Made by a program: the position numbers and the translations under genes
Assembly (NCBI GenBank): GCA_050185515.1
Contig: JBFWZG010000184.1
Coordinates: 1-5,259 of the forward strand
Direction: 5' to 3'
From: JAQSWP01 sp050185515
GTDB lineage: Bacteria > Pseudomonadota > Alphaproteobacteria > Reyranellales > JAQSWP01
Length of the DNA: 5,259 nucleotides
The notes under the pieces: model-generated
Database searches by the model: none
Told to the model about the DNA's origin: nothing
The model's input: only the letters and a program-made list of their open reading frames with translations
Shown: in pieces, positions 1-4,514 of the stretch
How the letters are laid out: each line of letters begins with the position of its first letter
Position numbering within the stretch: position 1 is the stretch's first letter

Positions 1-504
1 GCCATGACGGCGCGCAATCGCGACATGCCGCATCGCGTGATCGACGCCCGCGAGGCGGCAGGAGAACTGCGCGCGCGCATCAGCCAGGGCCAGAGCTGCG
101 GGGTGATGTTCGGCCCCGAGCGGAGTGGGCTGACCAACGACGATCTGACCATGGCCGACACGGTGATCACCGTGCCGCTCAATCCGGCGCATTCGTCGCT
201 CAATCTCGCCCAGGCAGTGCTGGTGCTGGCTTACGAATGGGCCTATCTGGCCTTCGGCGGCGCCCCTGCACCGGTCCACGAGGGCGAAATGGCCCCGGCG
301 ACCAAGGAGCAGATGACCGCCCTGTTCGAGCATCTGGAGCGCGAACTGATCGATTGCGGCTTTCTGCGCAACCTCGAGATGCGCCCGACCATGATCCGCA
401 ATATCCGCACAATGCTGCAGCGGGGCGGCATGACGGACCAGGAAGTCCGGACATTTCATGGCATTATCCACGGGTTAGCGACCAAGAGGCAGTCCCGGAG
501 CTGA
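1..504 (+). CDS. trmJ: TrmJ-like tRNA (cytidine/uridine-2'-O-)-methyltransferase, C-terminal part
   Basis: A SPOUT-class (SpoU/TrmH) RNA methyltransferase cut by the left window edge; 167 residues are visible and the frame is open from base 1, so the ATG at base 4 need not be the start. The visible part carries SpoU motif 2 (GVMFGPERSGLTNDD, visible residues 34-48) and motif 3 (VPLNPAHSSLNLAQA, about 58-72), which form the knotted SAM-binding site. The tail (about 106-160: LFEHLERELIDCGF, then an RNIRTML-type helix and FHGIIHGL) matches the C-terminal extension typical of TrmJ rather than TrmH or RlmB. By family knowledge TrmJ methylates the 2'-O of nucleotide 32 in the tRNA anticodon loop using SAM. 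The N-terminal third is missing. A related rRNA/tRNA methyltransferase specificity cannot be excluded; the superfamily is near certain, the exact substrate less so. Confidence 0.85.
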   Translation, partial: AMTARNRDMPHRVIDAREAAGELRARISQGQSCGVMFGPERSGLTNDDLTMADTVITVPLNPAHSSLNLAQAVLVLAYEWAYLAFGGAPAPVHEGEMAPATKEQMTALFEHLERELIDCGFLRNLEMRPTMIRNIRTMLQRGGMTDQEVRTFHGIIHGLATKRQSRS

Positions 505-514
505 CCGGACGCAC

Positions 515-531
515 CCCCGGAATCGGGGTTT
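515..531 (+). terminator. Short GC hairpin with TTT, possible weak terminator of the methyltransferase gene
   Basis: CCCCG (515-519) pairs with CGGGG (524-528) around a GAAT loop and is followed by only three T residues (529-531). It lies 10 bases after the TGA stop at 502-504. The stem is all G-C but just 5 bp and the T tract is short, so termination would be weak. Its last bases run into the -35 element of the rpsD promoter. Confidence 0.4.
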
Positions 532-557
532 GACAGGGCAGGGAGCCCGACTATACT
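530..557 (+). promoter_or_regulatory. Sigma70-type promoter of rpsD
   Basis: A perfect -35 hexamer TTGACA (530-535) and a -10 hexamer TATACT (552-557, one mismatch to TATAAT) are separated by 16 bp. It is the best promoter match in the window and sits at the expected place ahead of a highly expressed ribosomal gene. Transcription would start near 563-566, giving a leader of about 100 nt before the GTG at 669. Confidence 0.8.
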
Positions 558-562
558 CCGCC

Positions 563-668
563 GCCATTCCGGAGAACGTGGATTTCCGCGCAAAAGCGGG
601 CTTCCCGCCCCGATCGCAGATCGGACCAAGGCCTATCCGGACAAACGAAGACCTGAAGGAGAACACGC
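563..668 (+). promoter_or_regulatory. rpsD 5' leader with small hairpins and ribosome binding site
   Basis: The leader holds several short potential stems. CCGC (586-589) can pair with GCGG (596-599), or instead GCGGG (596-600) can pair with CCCGC (604-608); these two are mutually exclusive. A separate hairpin is CCGATC (610-615) with GATCGG (619-624) around GCA. The ribosome binding site AAGGAG (656-661) lies 7 nt before the GTG start and fixes it. S4 is a known translational autoregulator in E. coli (alpha operon) and B. subtilis (rpsD leader), so feedback at this leader is possible, but no known S4 pseudoknot is recognised and the regulatory role is inference. Confidence 0.4.
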
Positions 669-1283
669 GTGAGCAAACGCGAGAATTCGAAGTACAAGAT
701 CAATCGACGCCTCGGCGTCAATCTCTGGGGGCGTCCCAAGAGCCCTTACAATCGCCGCGAATACGGTCCGGGCCAGCACGGCCAGAAGCGCAAGAAGCCG
801 TCCGATTTCGGCCTGCAGCTCAACGCCAAGCAGCGCCTGAAGGGCTATTACGGCAACATCAGCGAGCGCCAGATGCGCCGCTACTACACCGAGGCGCTGC
901 GCCGCCGCGGCGACACCGGCGAGAATCTGATCGAGCTGCTCGAGCGGCGTCTCGATGCGGTGATCTACCGCATGAAGTTCGTCGCCACCCCGTTCGCCGC
1001 CCGCCAGCTGGTCAACCACGGTCACGTCAAGGTCAACGGACGGCGCGTCAACATCGCCTCGTTCCAGGTCAAGGACGGCGCCGAGATCGAACTGACCAGC
1101 AAGGCCAAGGAAATGGCCGTGGTGCTGGAAGCCGTGCAGAGCATCGAACGCGACGTGCCGGACTACATGACCGTCGACCACAAGCACATGAAGGGCTCCT
1201 TCACGCGCGCGCCGAAACTGGCCGACGTGCCCTATCCGGTCCAGATGGAGCCGTCGCTGGTGGTCGAGTTCTACTCGCGCTAG
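669..1283 (+). CDS. rpsD: 30S ribosomal protein S4
   Basis: A 204-residue S4, the usual bacterial length. S4 is a primary 16S rRNA binding protein that nucleates assembly of the 30S body and shapes the mRNA entry and decoding region. The N-terminal domain has NRRLGVNLWGRPKSP (12-26) and the GPGQHG signature (33-38). The S4 RNA-binding domain starts near LLERRLDAVIY (90-100) and continues through FAARQLVNHGHVKVNGRRVN (109-128). The protein has no cysteine, so it is the zinc-free (C-minus) type. The start is a GTG 7 nt after AAGGAG; no ATG fits the family start. It is a single-gene unit with its own promoter and terminator, not part of an alpha (rpsM-rpsK-rpsD-rpoA) operon, as is common in alphaproteobacteria. 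Confidence 0.98.
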   Translation: MSKRENSKYKINRRLGVNLWGRPKSPYNRREYGPGQHGQKRKKPSDFGLQLNAKQRLKGYYGNISERQMRRYYTEALRRRGDTGENLIELLERRLDAVIYRMKFVATPFAARQLVNHGHVKVNGRRVNIASFQVKDGAEIELTSKAKEMAVVLEAVQSIERDVPDYMTVDHKHMKGSFTRAPKLADVPYPVQMEPSLVVEFYSR

Positions 1284-1308
1284 GCGACGATCCAGAATTG
1301 GAAATGCG

Positions 1309-1338
1309 AACGGCCCGGAGGTTCTCCGGGCCGTTTTT
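1309..1338 (+). terminator. Intrinsic terminator of rpsD
   Basis: A perfect 10-bp stem, CGGCCCGGAG (1311-1320) with CTCCGGGCCG (1324-1333), has a 3-nt loop and is followed by TTTTT (1334-1338). The flanking AA (1309-1310) can extend the stem by pairing with the first Ts. It begins 25 nt after the rpsD stop. On the minus strand the same stem could help end the hxlR-type gene, but the T-rich side there is poor. Confidence 0.92.
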
Positions 1339-1345
1339 CTTTCCG

Positions 1346-1371
1346 CTGCCCTCGTCCTGCGGCGAGGCAGG
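1346..1371. repeat. Imperfect palindrome, possibly a decayed intergenic REP-like element
   Basis: CTGC(C)CTCG (1346-1354, with one bulge) can pair with CGAGGCAG (1363-1370); a competing stem is CCTGC (1356-1360) with GCAGG (1367-1371). The flank (GTGAGGGAG, 1371-1379) recalls the CCCTCACC-type palindromic repeats scattered in many GC-rich proteobacterial genomes. Only one copy is in the window, so repeat status is a guess. It lies between the rpsD terminator and the 3' end of the convergent regulator gene. Confidence 0.2.
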
Positions 1372-1392
1372 TGAGGGAGTTGTGGTCGCTGG

Positions 1393-1752
1393 CTACGACG
1401 CCGCCGCGCTCTGGCGTTCGGCCTTCGCGTCTTCGGCGTGCCAGCGACGGGCGATGTCGTCCAGCCCGTTCAGCACCGGATCCAGTTCCATGCCGCGCCG
1501 GGCGAGGCGATAGGTGACCTGCGGCGGAATGGTCGGCTGGTAGTGCCGTTCGATGATCTCGGCATGCTCGAGCAGGCGCAGCCGCTCGGTCAGCACCTTG
1601 GCCGATATGCCGCTCACCTTGCGCTTCAGCTCGCCGAAGCGGGTCGGGCCGTCGTTGCGCAGCACCCACAGGATGTAAGTCGTCCACGGCCCCATCAGCA
1701 GCCGCAAAATGGCGTCCATGGGGCATCCCATCGAGGATTTCGGAAGGGTCAT
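1393..1752 (-). CDS. HxlR-family winged-helix transcriptional regulator with a single cysteine
   Basis: A 119-residue MarR-like DNA-binding protein of the HxlR (DUF24) family. The N-terminal MGCPMDAILRLLMGPWT (8-24) is the family entry motif. The helix-turn-helix covers about 37-68 (RFGELKRKVSGISAKVLTER, then LRLLEHAEII), and the wing about 70-88 with the typical YRLARRG (81-87). C10 is the only cysteine and matches the position used for redox sensing in YodB, HypR and QorR. The ATG at 1752 is chosen because a GGAG lies 9 nt upstream; in-frame TTG (1785) and GTG (1782) starts have no ribosome binding site. It is divergent from a flavodoxin-fold reductase gene, the usual HxlR layout, so it probably represses that operon and itself. 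The effector (quinones, electrophiles or disulfide stress) is inference. Confidence 0.9.
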   Translation of the reverse strand: MTLPKSSMGCPMDAILRLLMGPWTTYILWVLRNDGPTRFGELKRKVSGISAKVLTERLRLLEHAEIIERHYQPTIPPQVTYRLARRGMELDPVLNGLDDIARRWHAEDAKAERQSAAAS

Positions 1753-1785
1753 GTCATCCGTCTCCAGAACATCAAAGCTCACCAA

Positions 1786-1872
1786 GTCGTAACGCAGGTT
1801 ACTAAAAGGTACCTACTTTACAAGCGAAATCTCATGGGCAATATGCCCAATAGTTACTTTATGTGAGTGACT
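1786..1872. promoter_or_regulatory. Divergent operator/promoter region between the HxlR-type regulator and the reductase operon
   Basis: This AT-richer stretch stands out from its GC-rich surroundings and is dense in symmetric elements: GTAAC/GTTAC (1789-1793 and 1798-1802, 4-nt gap), palindrome AGGTACCT (1807-1814), TGGGCA/TGCCCA (1835-1840 and 1844-1849, 3-nt gap), and AGTTACT/AGTGACT (1852-1858 and 1866-1872, one mismatch). TACTTTA is directly repeated at 1814-1820 and 1855-1861, 41 bp apart or about four helical turns. GTTACT recurs at 1798 and 1853. HxlR proteins bind such short symmetric sites in divergent promoters, so these are probable operators. No confident -35/-10 pair could be assigned on either strand. 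Confidence 0.6.
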
Positions 1873-1916
1873 GAGATTTTACAACTTTGCCCTATCGGGC
1901 TGTTCTGGAGGTATCC

Positions 1917-2495
1917 ATGACTTCTGTCGCAATCGCCTATCACAGTGGCTACGGCCATACCGCCGCGGTGGCACAGGCCGTTGCCCGCGGCGTCCGGTCC
2001 GTGGCCGGCGCGACGGCCACGCTTGTCCCGGTCGAGCAGGCCGATGCGCGCCTGGCCGAGCTGCACGGTGCGGACGCGATCATCTTCGGCGCGCCGACTT
2101 ACATGGGCAGCGCCTCAGCCCAGTTCAAAACCTTCATGGACGGCACCTCGAAGTTCTTTGGCGCCGGCCCCTGGAAGGACAAGCTGGCGGCAGGCTTCAC
2201 CGTCTCCGCCTCGCAAAACGGCGACAAGCTGAACACGCTGGTGCAGTTCGCCATCTTCGCCATGCAGCACGGCATGATCTGGGCCGGGCTGGGGCTGCCG
2301 CCGGGCAACAATTCCTCGAAGGGCAGCGTCGAGGATCTCAATCAGCTCGGCAGCTATATCGGCGCCATGGCGCAGGCCAATGCCGACCAAGGAGCCGAGG
2401 GCATCAAGCCGTCCGACCTGCGCACCGCCGAGCATCTGGGCCGCCGGGTCGCCGAACTGGCGCTCGCGCGCACGGCGCTCAAGGCGGCGGCCTAA
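1917..2495 (+). CDS. Flavodoxin-fold NAD(P)H-dependent oxidoreductase, WrbA/FMN-reductase-like
   Basis: A 192-residue cytoplasmic protein with the flavodoxin fold. The FMN phosphate loop is YHSGYGHTAA (8-17) after a beta strand. The second flavin-contact loop is GAPTYMGSASAQFKTFMD (58-75), and FTVSASQNGDKLNTL (94-108) with QHGM (117-120) matches the WrbA/NAD(P)H:quinone oxidoreductase pattern. By family knowledge such proteins bind FMN and reduce quinones or similar electrophiles by two electrons; the true substrate here is unknown. The ATG at 1917 is preferred because GGAGG (1907-1911) lies 5 nt upstream; an in-frame TTG at 1887 has none. A small GCCC/GGGC hairpin (1889-1900) sits just before the ribosome binding site. 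It is divergent from the HxlR-type regulator and 13 nt ahead of a doxX gene, so it is likely co-transcribed with doxX and repressor-controlled. Confidence 0.88.
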   Translation: MTSVAIAYHSGYGHTAAVAQAVARGVRSVAGATATLVPVEQADARLAELHGADAIIFGAPTYMGSASAQFKTFMDGTSKFFGAGPWKDKLAAGFTVSASQNGDKLNTLVQFAIFAMQHGMIWAGLGLPPGNNSSKGSVEDLNQLGSYIGAMAQANADQGAEGIKPSDLRTAEHLGRRVAELALARTALKAAA

Positions 2496-2508
2496 GGGAG
2501 GGACGATC

Positions 2509-2922
2509 ATGGACCGCGATTACGGTGCACTACTGCTGCGTCTGGCCCTGGGCACGATGTTTGTCGCCCACGCCATGCTGAAATATCTCGTGTTCACCGT
2601 GCCCGGCACGGTGGCGTTCTTCGAGGGGCTGGGCTTGCCGGGCTTCTTCGCCCATCTAACCATCCTCGCCGAACTGGTCGGTGGCGTGCTCCTGATCCTG
2701 GGCGTCTATGCACGGGCGGTGGCGCTTGCCCTGGTGCCGGTGCTGTTGGGGGCCACCTGGGCGCATGCCGGCAATGGCTGGCTGTTCACTGCGCCTAATG
2801 GCGGCTGGGAATACCCTGCCTTCCTGACCGTTGCGGCGCTGGTACAGGCGTTGATCGGCGACGGCGCCTTCGCCCTCAAGGCGACGCCAGCCTTATCCCT
2901 GGCAAGAGCCGGGCGCGCCTAG
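2509..2922 (+). CDS. DoxX-family integral membrane protein
   Basis: A 137-residue hydrophobic protein of the DoxX family (also the fold of the DoxD subunit of archaeal thiosulfate:quinone oxidoreductase and of mycobacterial DoxX). Four membrane segments are evident at about 7-25, 47-66, 67-86 and 103-118. Family signatures include LLLRLALGTMFVAHAMLKY (8-26) and GGWEYPAFLTVAALVQALIG (98-117). The start at 2509 is set by GGGAGG (2496-2501), 7 nt upstream; the gene begins 13 nt after the reductase stop, so the two form an operon. DoxX proteins often neighbour redox enzymes and have been linked to quinone or thiol redox at the membrane, but the biochemical role of this one is not known. The C-terminal tail (about 122-137) is probably cytoplasmic or disordered. 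Confidence 0.9.
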   Translation: MDRDYGALLLRLALGTMFVAHAMLKYLVFTVPGTVAFFEGLGLPGFFAHLTILAELVGGVLLILGVYARAVALALVPVLLGATWAHAGNGWLFTAPNGGWEYPAFLTVAALVQALIGDGAFALKATPALSLARAGRA

Positions 2923-2944
2923 CACCGTATCGTCGGGAAGAGAT

Positions 2945-2969
2945 CGGCCGGCACGTCGCCGGCCGTTTT
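2945..2969 (+). terminator. Intrinsic terminator after doxX
   Basis: CGGCCGGC (2945-2952) pairs perfectly with GCCGGCCG (2958-2965) around a 5-nt ACGTC loop and is followed by TTTT (2966-2969), then CATTT. It lies 22 nt after the doxX stop and separates the reductase-doxX operon from the enoyl-CoA hydratase gene. Confidence 0.85.
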
Positions 2970-3025
2970 CATTTGTGCTTTGCCCGTGCTGGTCTATGAA
3001 GAAAGAAGGATTAGGGAGTGGAACG

Positions 3026-3799
3026 ATGGACTACGTGGTCGAAAGGCTGCACGACGGCGCGATTTTTCGCCTGACAAGGCCGGCCAAACTCAACTCCATC
3101 ACCAAATCGATCCTCGACGGGCTGACGCGGTCCCTAGATGCGCTGGAAGCGGCGAATGCGCGCTTCGTTGTCGTCACGGGCGAGGGCGATCGCGCCTTCT
3201 GCGCCGGCACGGATCTTGGCGAATCGGCCGGCCTGACGCCGGAGGATCGCGTGGCGAAGAACGACCGGGCGCGGGCGCTGATGGTGCGCCTGTCGCGCTC
3301 AAGCCTGTTCAGCGTCGCGGCGATCAATGGACTTGCCTATGGCGGCGGCCTGGAGCTGGCGATGGGATGCACCGTGCGCCTTGCCGTCCCCCACGCCAAA
3401 TTCGCTCTGCCCGAGGTCAAGCTGGGGGTGCTGCCGGCCTATGGCGGCACCCAGTTCCTGCCGGCGCTGATCGGCCAGGCGCGGGCGCTGGATATGATGC
3501 TGACGGGTGAACCGGTCGACGCGCAGCAGGCGCTCGGCATGGGGCTGATCAACCGTATCGCGGATGCCGACCGCCCCCTGGTCGAACAGGCGCTGGACTA
3601 CGCCCGTTCCGTCGCGAAATTCAGCCCTGTCGCTGTGGCCGGGATCAGGCGGGCGGTGGCCGCCGCCGGCAGCACGGTGACGGCCGAGGGCCTGGAGGCC
3701 GAGCGGCACGAGATGGGCATCGCGCTGGCCAGCGAGGATGCCAAGGAGGGCGTCGCGGCGTTTCTCGAGAAGCGACCGGCGAAGTTCAAGGGGCGGTAG
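3026..3799 (+). CDS. Enoyl-CoA hydratase/isomerase (crotonase) family protein
   Basis: A 257-residue full-length crotonase, the usual size. Family enzymes stabilise acyl-CoA enolates; the classic reaction adds water across a trans-2-enoyl-CoA in beta-oxidation. Oxyanion-hole elements are FCAGTDL (58-64) and GGG (106-108). Both classic catalytic glutamates are present: E110 in GGGLELAMGC (equivalent to rat E144) and E130 in LPEVKLGVLP (equivalent to rat E164). The YGGTQFLPALIG segment (139-150) and the C-terminal EGVAAFLEKRPAKFKGR (241-257) are also typical. This supports a true hydratase rather than a catalytically altered homologue, but the acyl-CoA substrate cannot be told. The ATG at 3026 has GGGAG (3014-3018) 7 nt upstream; longer in-frame starts reach into the preceding terminator. 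It stands alone between two terminators; a weak candidate promoter is TTGTGC (2973-2978) with TATGAA (2995-3000), 16 bp apart. Confidence 0.93.
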   Translation: MDYVVERLHDGAIFRLTRPAKLNSITKSILDGLTRSLDALEAANARFVVVTGEGDRAFCAGTDLGESAGLTPEDRVAKNDRARALMVRLSRSSLFSVAAINGLAYGGGLELAMGCTVRLAVPHAKFALPEVKLGVLPAYGGTQFLPALIGQARALDMMLTGEPVDAQQALGMGLINRIADADRPLVEQALDYARSVAKFSPVAVAGIRRAVAAAGSTVTAEGLEAERHEMGIALASEDAKEGVAAFLEKRPAKFKGR

Positions 3800-3810
3800 G
3801 AGAAAACAAG

Positions 3811-3834
3811 AAAGGCCGCCTGCGGGCGGCCTTT
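3811..3834. terminator. Shared terminator between the convergent crotonase and grxD genes
   Basis: AAAGGCCGCC (3811-3820) pairs perfectly over 10 bp with GGCGGCCTTT (3825-3834) around a TGCG loop. The stem starts 11 nt after the plus-strand stop and ends 20 nt from the minus-strand grxD stop. The A/T ends of the arms give a short T run after the stem core in both directions, so it can serve both genes. Confidence 0.8.
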
Positions 3835-3854
3835 CGTTAGTGGCAGAAGCCCGA

Positions 3855-4193
3855 TCAGGCGGCCTGAAGCTGTACGCCGCGGGTCTTGAGCAGTTCCTCG
3901 AGCTCGCCGGTGGCGTACATCTCGCGCACGATGTCACAACCGCCCACAAACTCACCCTTGATGTAGAGCTGCGGCACGGTCGGCCACTGGCTGAAATCCT
4001 TGATGCCCTGGCGCAGCGAGGGGTCCTGCAGCACGTCGACACCCTTGAACTTGACGCCGAGCTCGCTCAGTACCTCGACGACCGCGGCGGAGAAGCCGCA
4101 TTGCGGGAATACCGGGTTGCCCTTCATGAACAGCACGACGTCGTTGGTCTCGATGTCGTTCTTGATGCGGGTCGTTACGGATGCGTCGGCCAT
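3855..4193 (-). CDS. grxD: Monothiol glutaredoxin, CGFS type (Grx4/GrxD)
   Basis: A 112-residue single-domain monothiol glutaredoxin, the usual bacterial Grx4 length. The active site CGFS is at 32-35 (C32), after the glutathione-contact lysine in FMKG (K24). Further glutathione-binding elements are WPTVPQLYIKGEFVGG (70-85, with the cis-proline site TVP) and CD (86-87). By family knowledge such proteins form glutathione-ligated [2Fe-2S] homodimers or heterodimers with BolA, and act in Fe-S cluster transfer and iron sensing in the cytoplasm rather than as disulfide reductases. The ATG is 8 nt after GAAGGAG (4208-4202, minus strand). It lies 43 bp downstream of bolA on the same strand, as expected for functional partners, with a candidate promoter of its own in that gap. 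Confidence 0.96.
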   Translation of the reverse strand: MADASVTTRIKNDIETNDVVLFMKGNPVFPQCGFSAAVVEVLSELGVKFKGVDVLQDPSLRQGIKDFSQWPTVPQLYIKGEFVGGCDIVREMYATGELEELLKTRGVQLQAA

Positions 4194-4211
4194 GGAACAA
4201 ACTCCTTCGCT

Positions 4212-4234
4212 TGCCGTCGGTCGGCAGGATTATA
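4212..4234 (-). promoter_or_regulatory. Candidate grxD promoter -10 with adjacent inverted repeat
   Basis: On the minus strand a perfect TATAAT (4234-4229) begins 3 nt after the bolA stop codon. The best -35 at 17-bp spacing is only GTGCCG (4257-4252, three of six matches), so strength is uncertain or an activator may be needed. Just downstream, where transcription would begin, TGCCG and CGGCA arms (4212-4216 and 4222-4226, 5-nt gap) form an inverted repeat that could be an operator or a leader hairpin. It does not resemble an Irr box. Confidence 0.4.
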
Positions 4235-4236
4235 GG

Positions 4237-4479
4237 CTATTGCGCAGACGGCGGCACCTGGGTCTGCAGGGCCAAAGCATGCAATTCGCCGCCCATCCGG
4301 CCTTTGAGGGCCTGGTAGACCATCTGGTGCTGCTGCACCCTGGTCTTGCCGGCGAAGGCGGCGGACGTGACGATCGCAGCATAGTGATCACCATCGCCGC
4401 GCAGATCGCGTATTTCGACCTCGGCGTCGGGCAGGGAGGCCCGGATCAGCCGTTCGATGTCCTCCGCCGCCATGGGCAT
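4237..4479 (-). CDS. BolA family protein, BolA/IbaG-like partner of the CGFS glutaredoxin
   Basis: An 80-residue BolA-domain protein, short like the IbaG/YrbA and BolA2-type members. The fold is visible as helix IERLIRASLP (8-17), strand VEIRDL (21-26), the GDGDHYAAIV loop and strand (28-37), SAAFAGKTRVQQHQMVYQAL (39-58) with its positively charged helix start, and LHALALQT (66-73). H32 in the loop and the conserved H67 are the candidate Fe-S ligands shared with a glutaredoxin partner; there is no cysteine. By family knowledge BolA proteins form [2Fe-2S] heterodimers with CGFS glutaredoxins, and grxD is the next gene downstream. The first ATG (4479) is preferred because GGAG (4492-4489) lies 9 nt upstream; the second ATG (4473) would be too far. 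It starts 35 bp after purL and is probably co-transcribed with it. Confidence 0.95.
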   Translation of the reverse strand: MPMAAEDIERLIRASLPDAEVEIRDLRGDGDHYAAIVTSAAFAGKTRVQQHQMVYQALKGRMGGELHALALQTQVPPSAQ

Positions 4480-4514
4480 TGCACGTTACTCCGTCGAAAC
4501 CTCGAGATACCAGC

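Noticed and set aside
633..1187. Minus-strand open frame of 184 codons opposite rpsD
   Set aside because: It is antisense to a certain ribosomal gene, has no ribosome binding site or recognisable domain, and its codon pattern mirrors rpsD.
530..1513. Long plus-strand open frame of 327 codons across rpsD and its terminator
   Set aside because: It overlaps rpsD in another frame, is rich in Arg, Pro, Ala and Gln as expected from shifted GC-rich coding DNA, runs through a strong terminator and matches no family.
1753..1785. Longer N-terminus for the HxlR-type regulator from TTG at 1785 or GTG at 1782
   Set aside because: No ribosome binding site precedes either, while the ATG at 1752 has GGAG 9 nt upstream and gives the usual short HxlR N-terminus.
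1887..1916. Longer N-terminus for the flavodoxin-fold reductase from TTG at 1887
   Set aside because: The added residues would be encoded by the leader hairpin and ribosome binding site; ATG at 1917 has GGAGG in place and starts directly before the first beta strand.
2975..3025. Upstream in-frame extension of the crotonase gene
   Set aside because: The extra residues do not look like crotonase sequence and begin against the preceding terminator; ATG at 3026 has a good ribosome binding site.
3299..4042. Minus-strand open frame of 247 codons opposite the crotonase gene
   Set aside because: It spans the shared terminator and overlaps both the crotonase and grxD, and the product has no recognisable domain.
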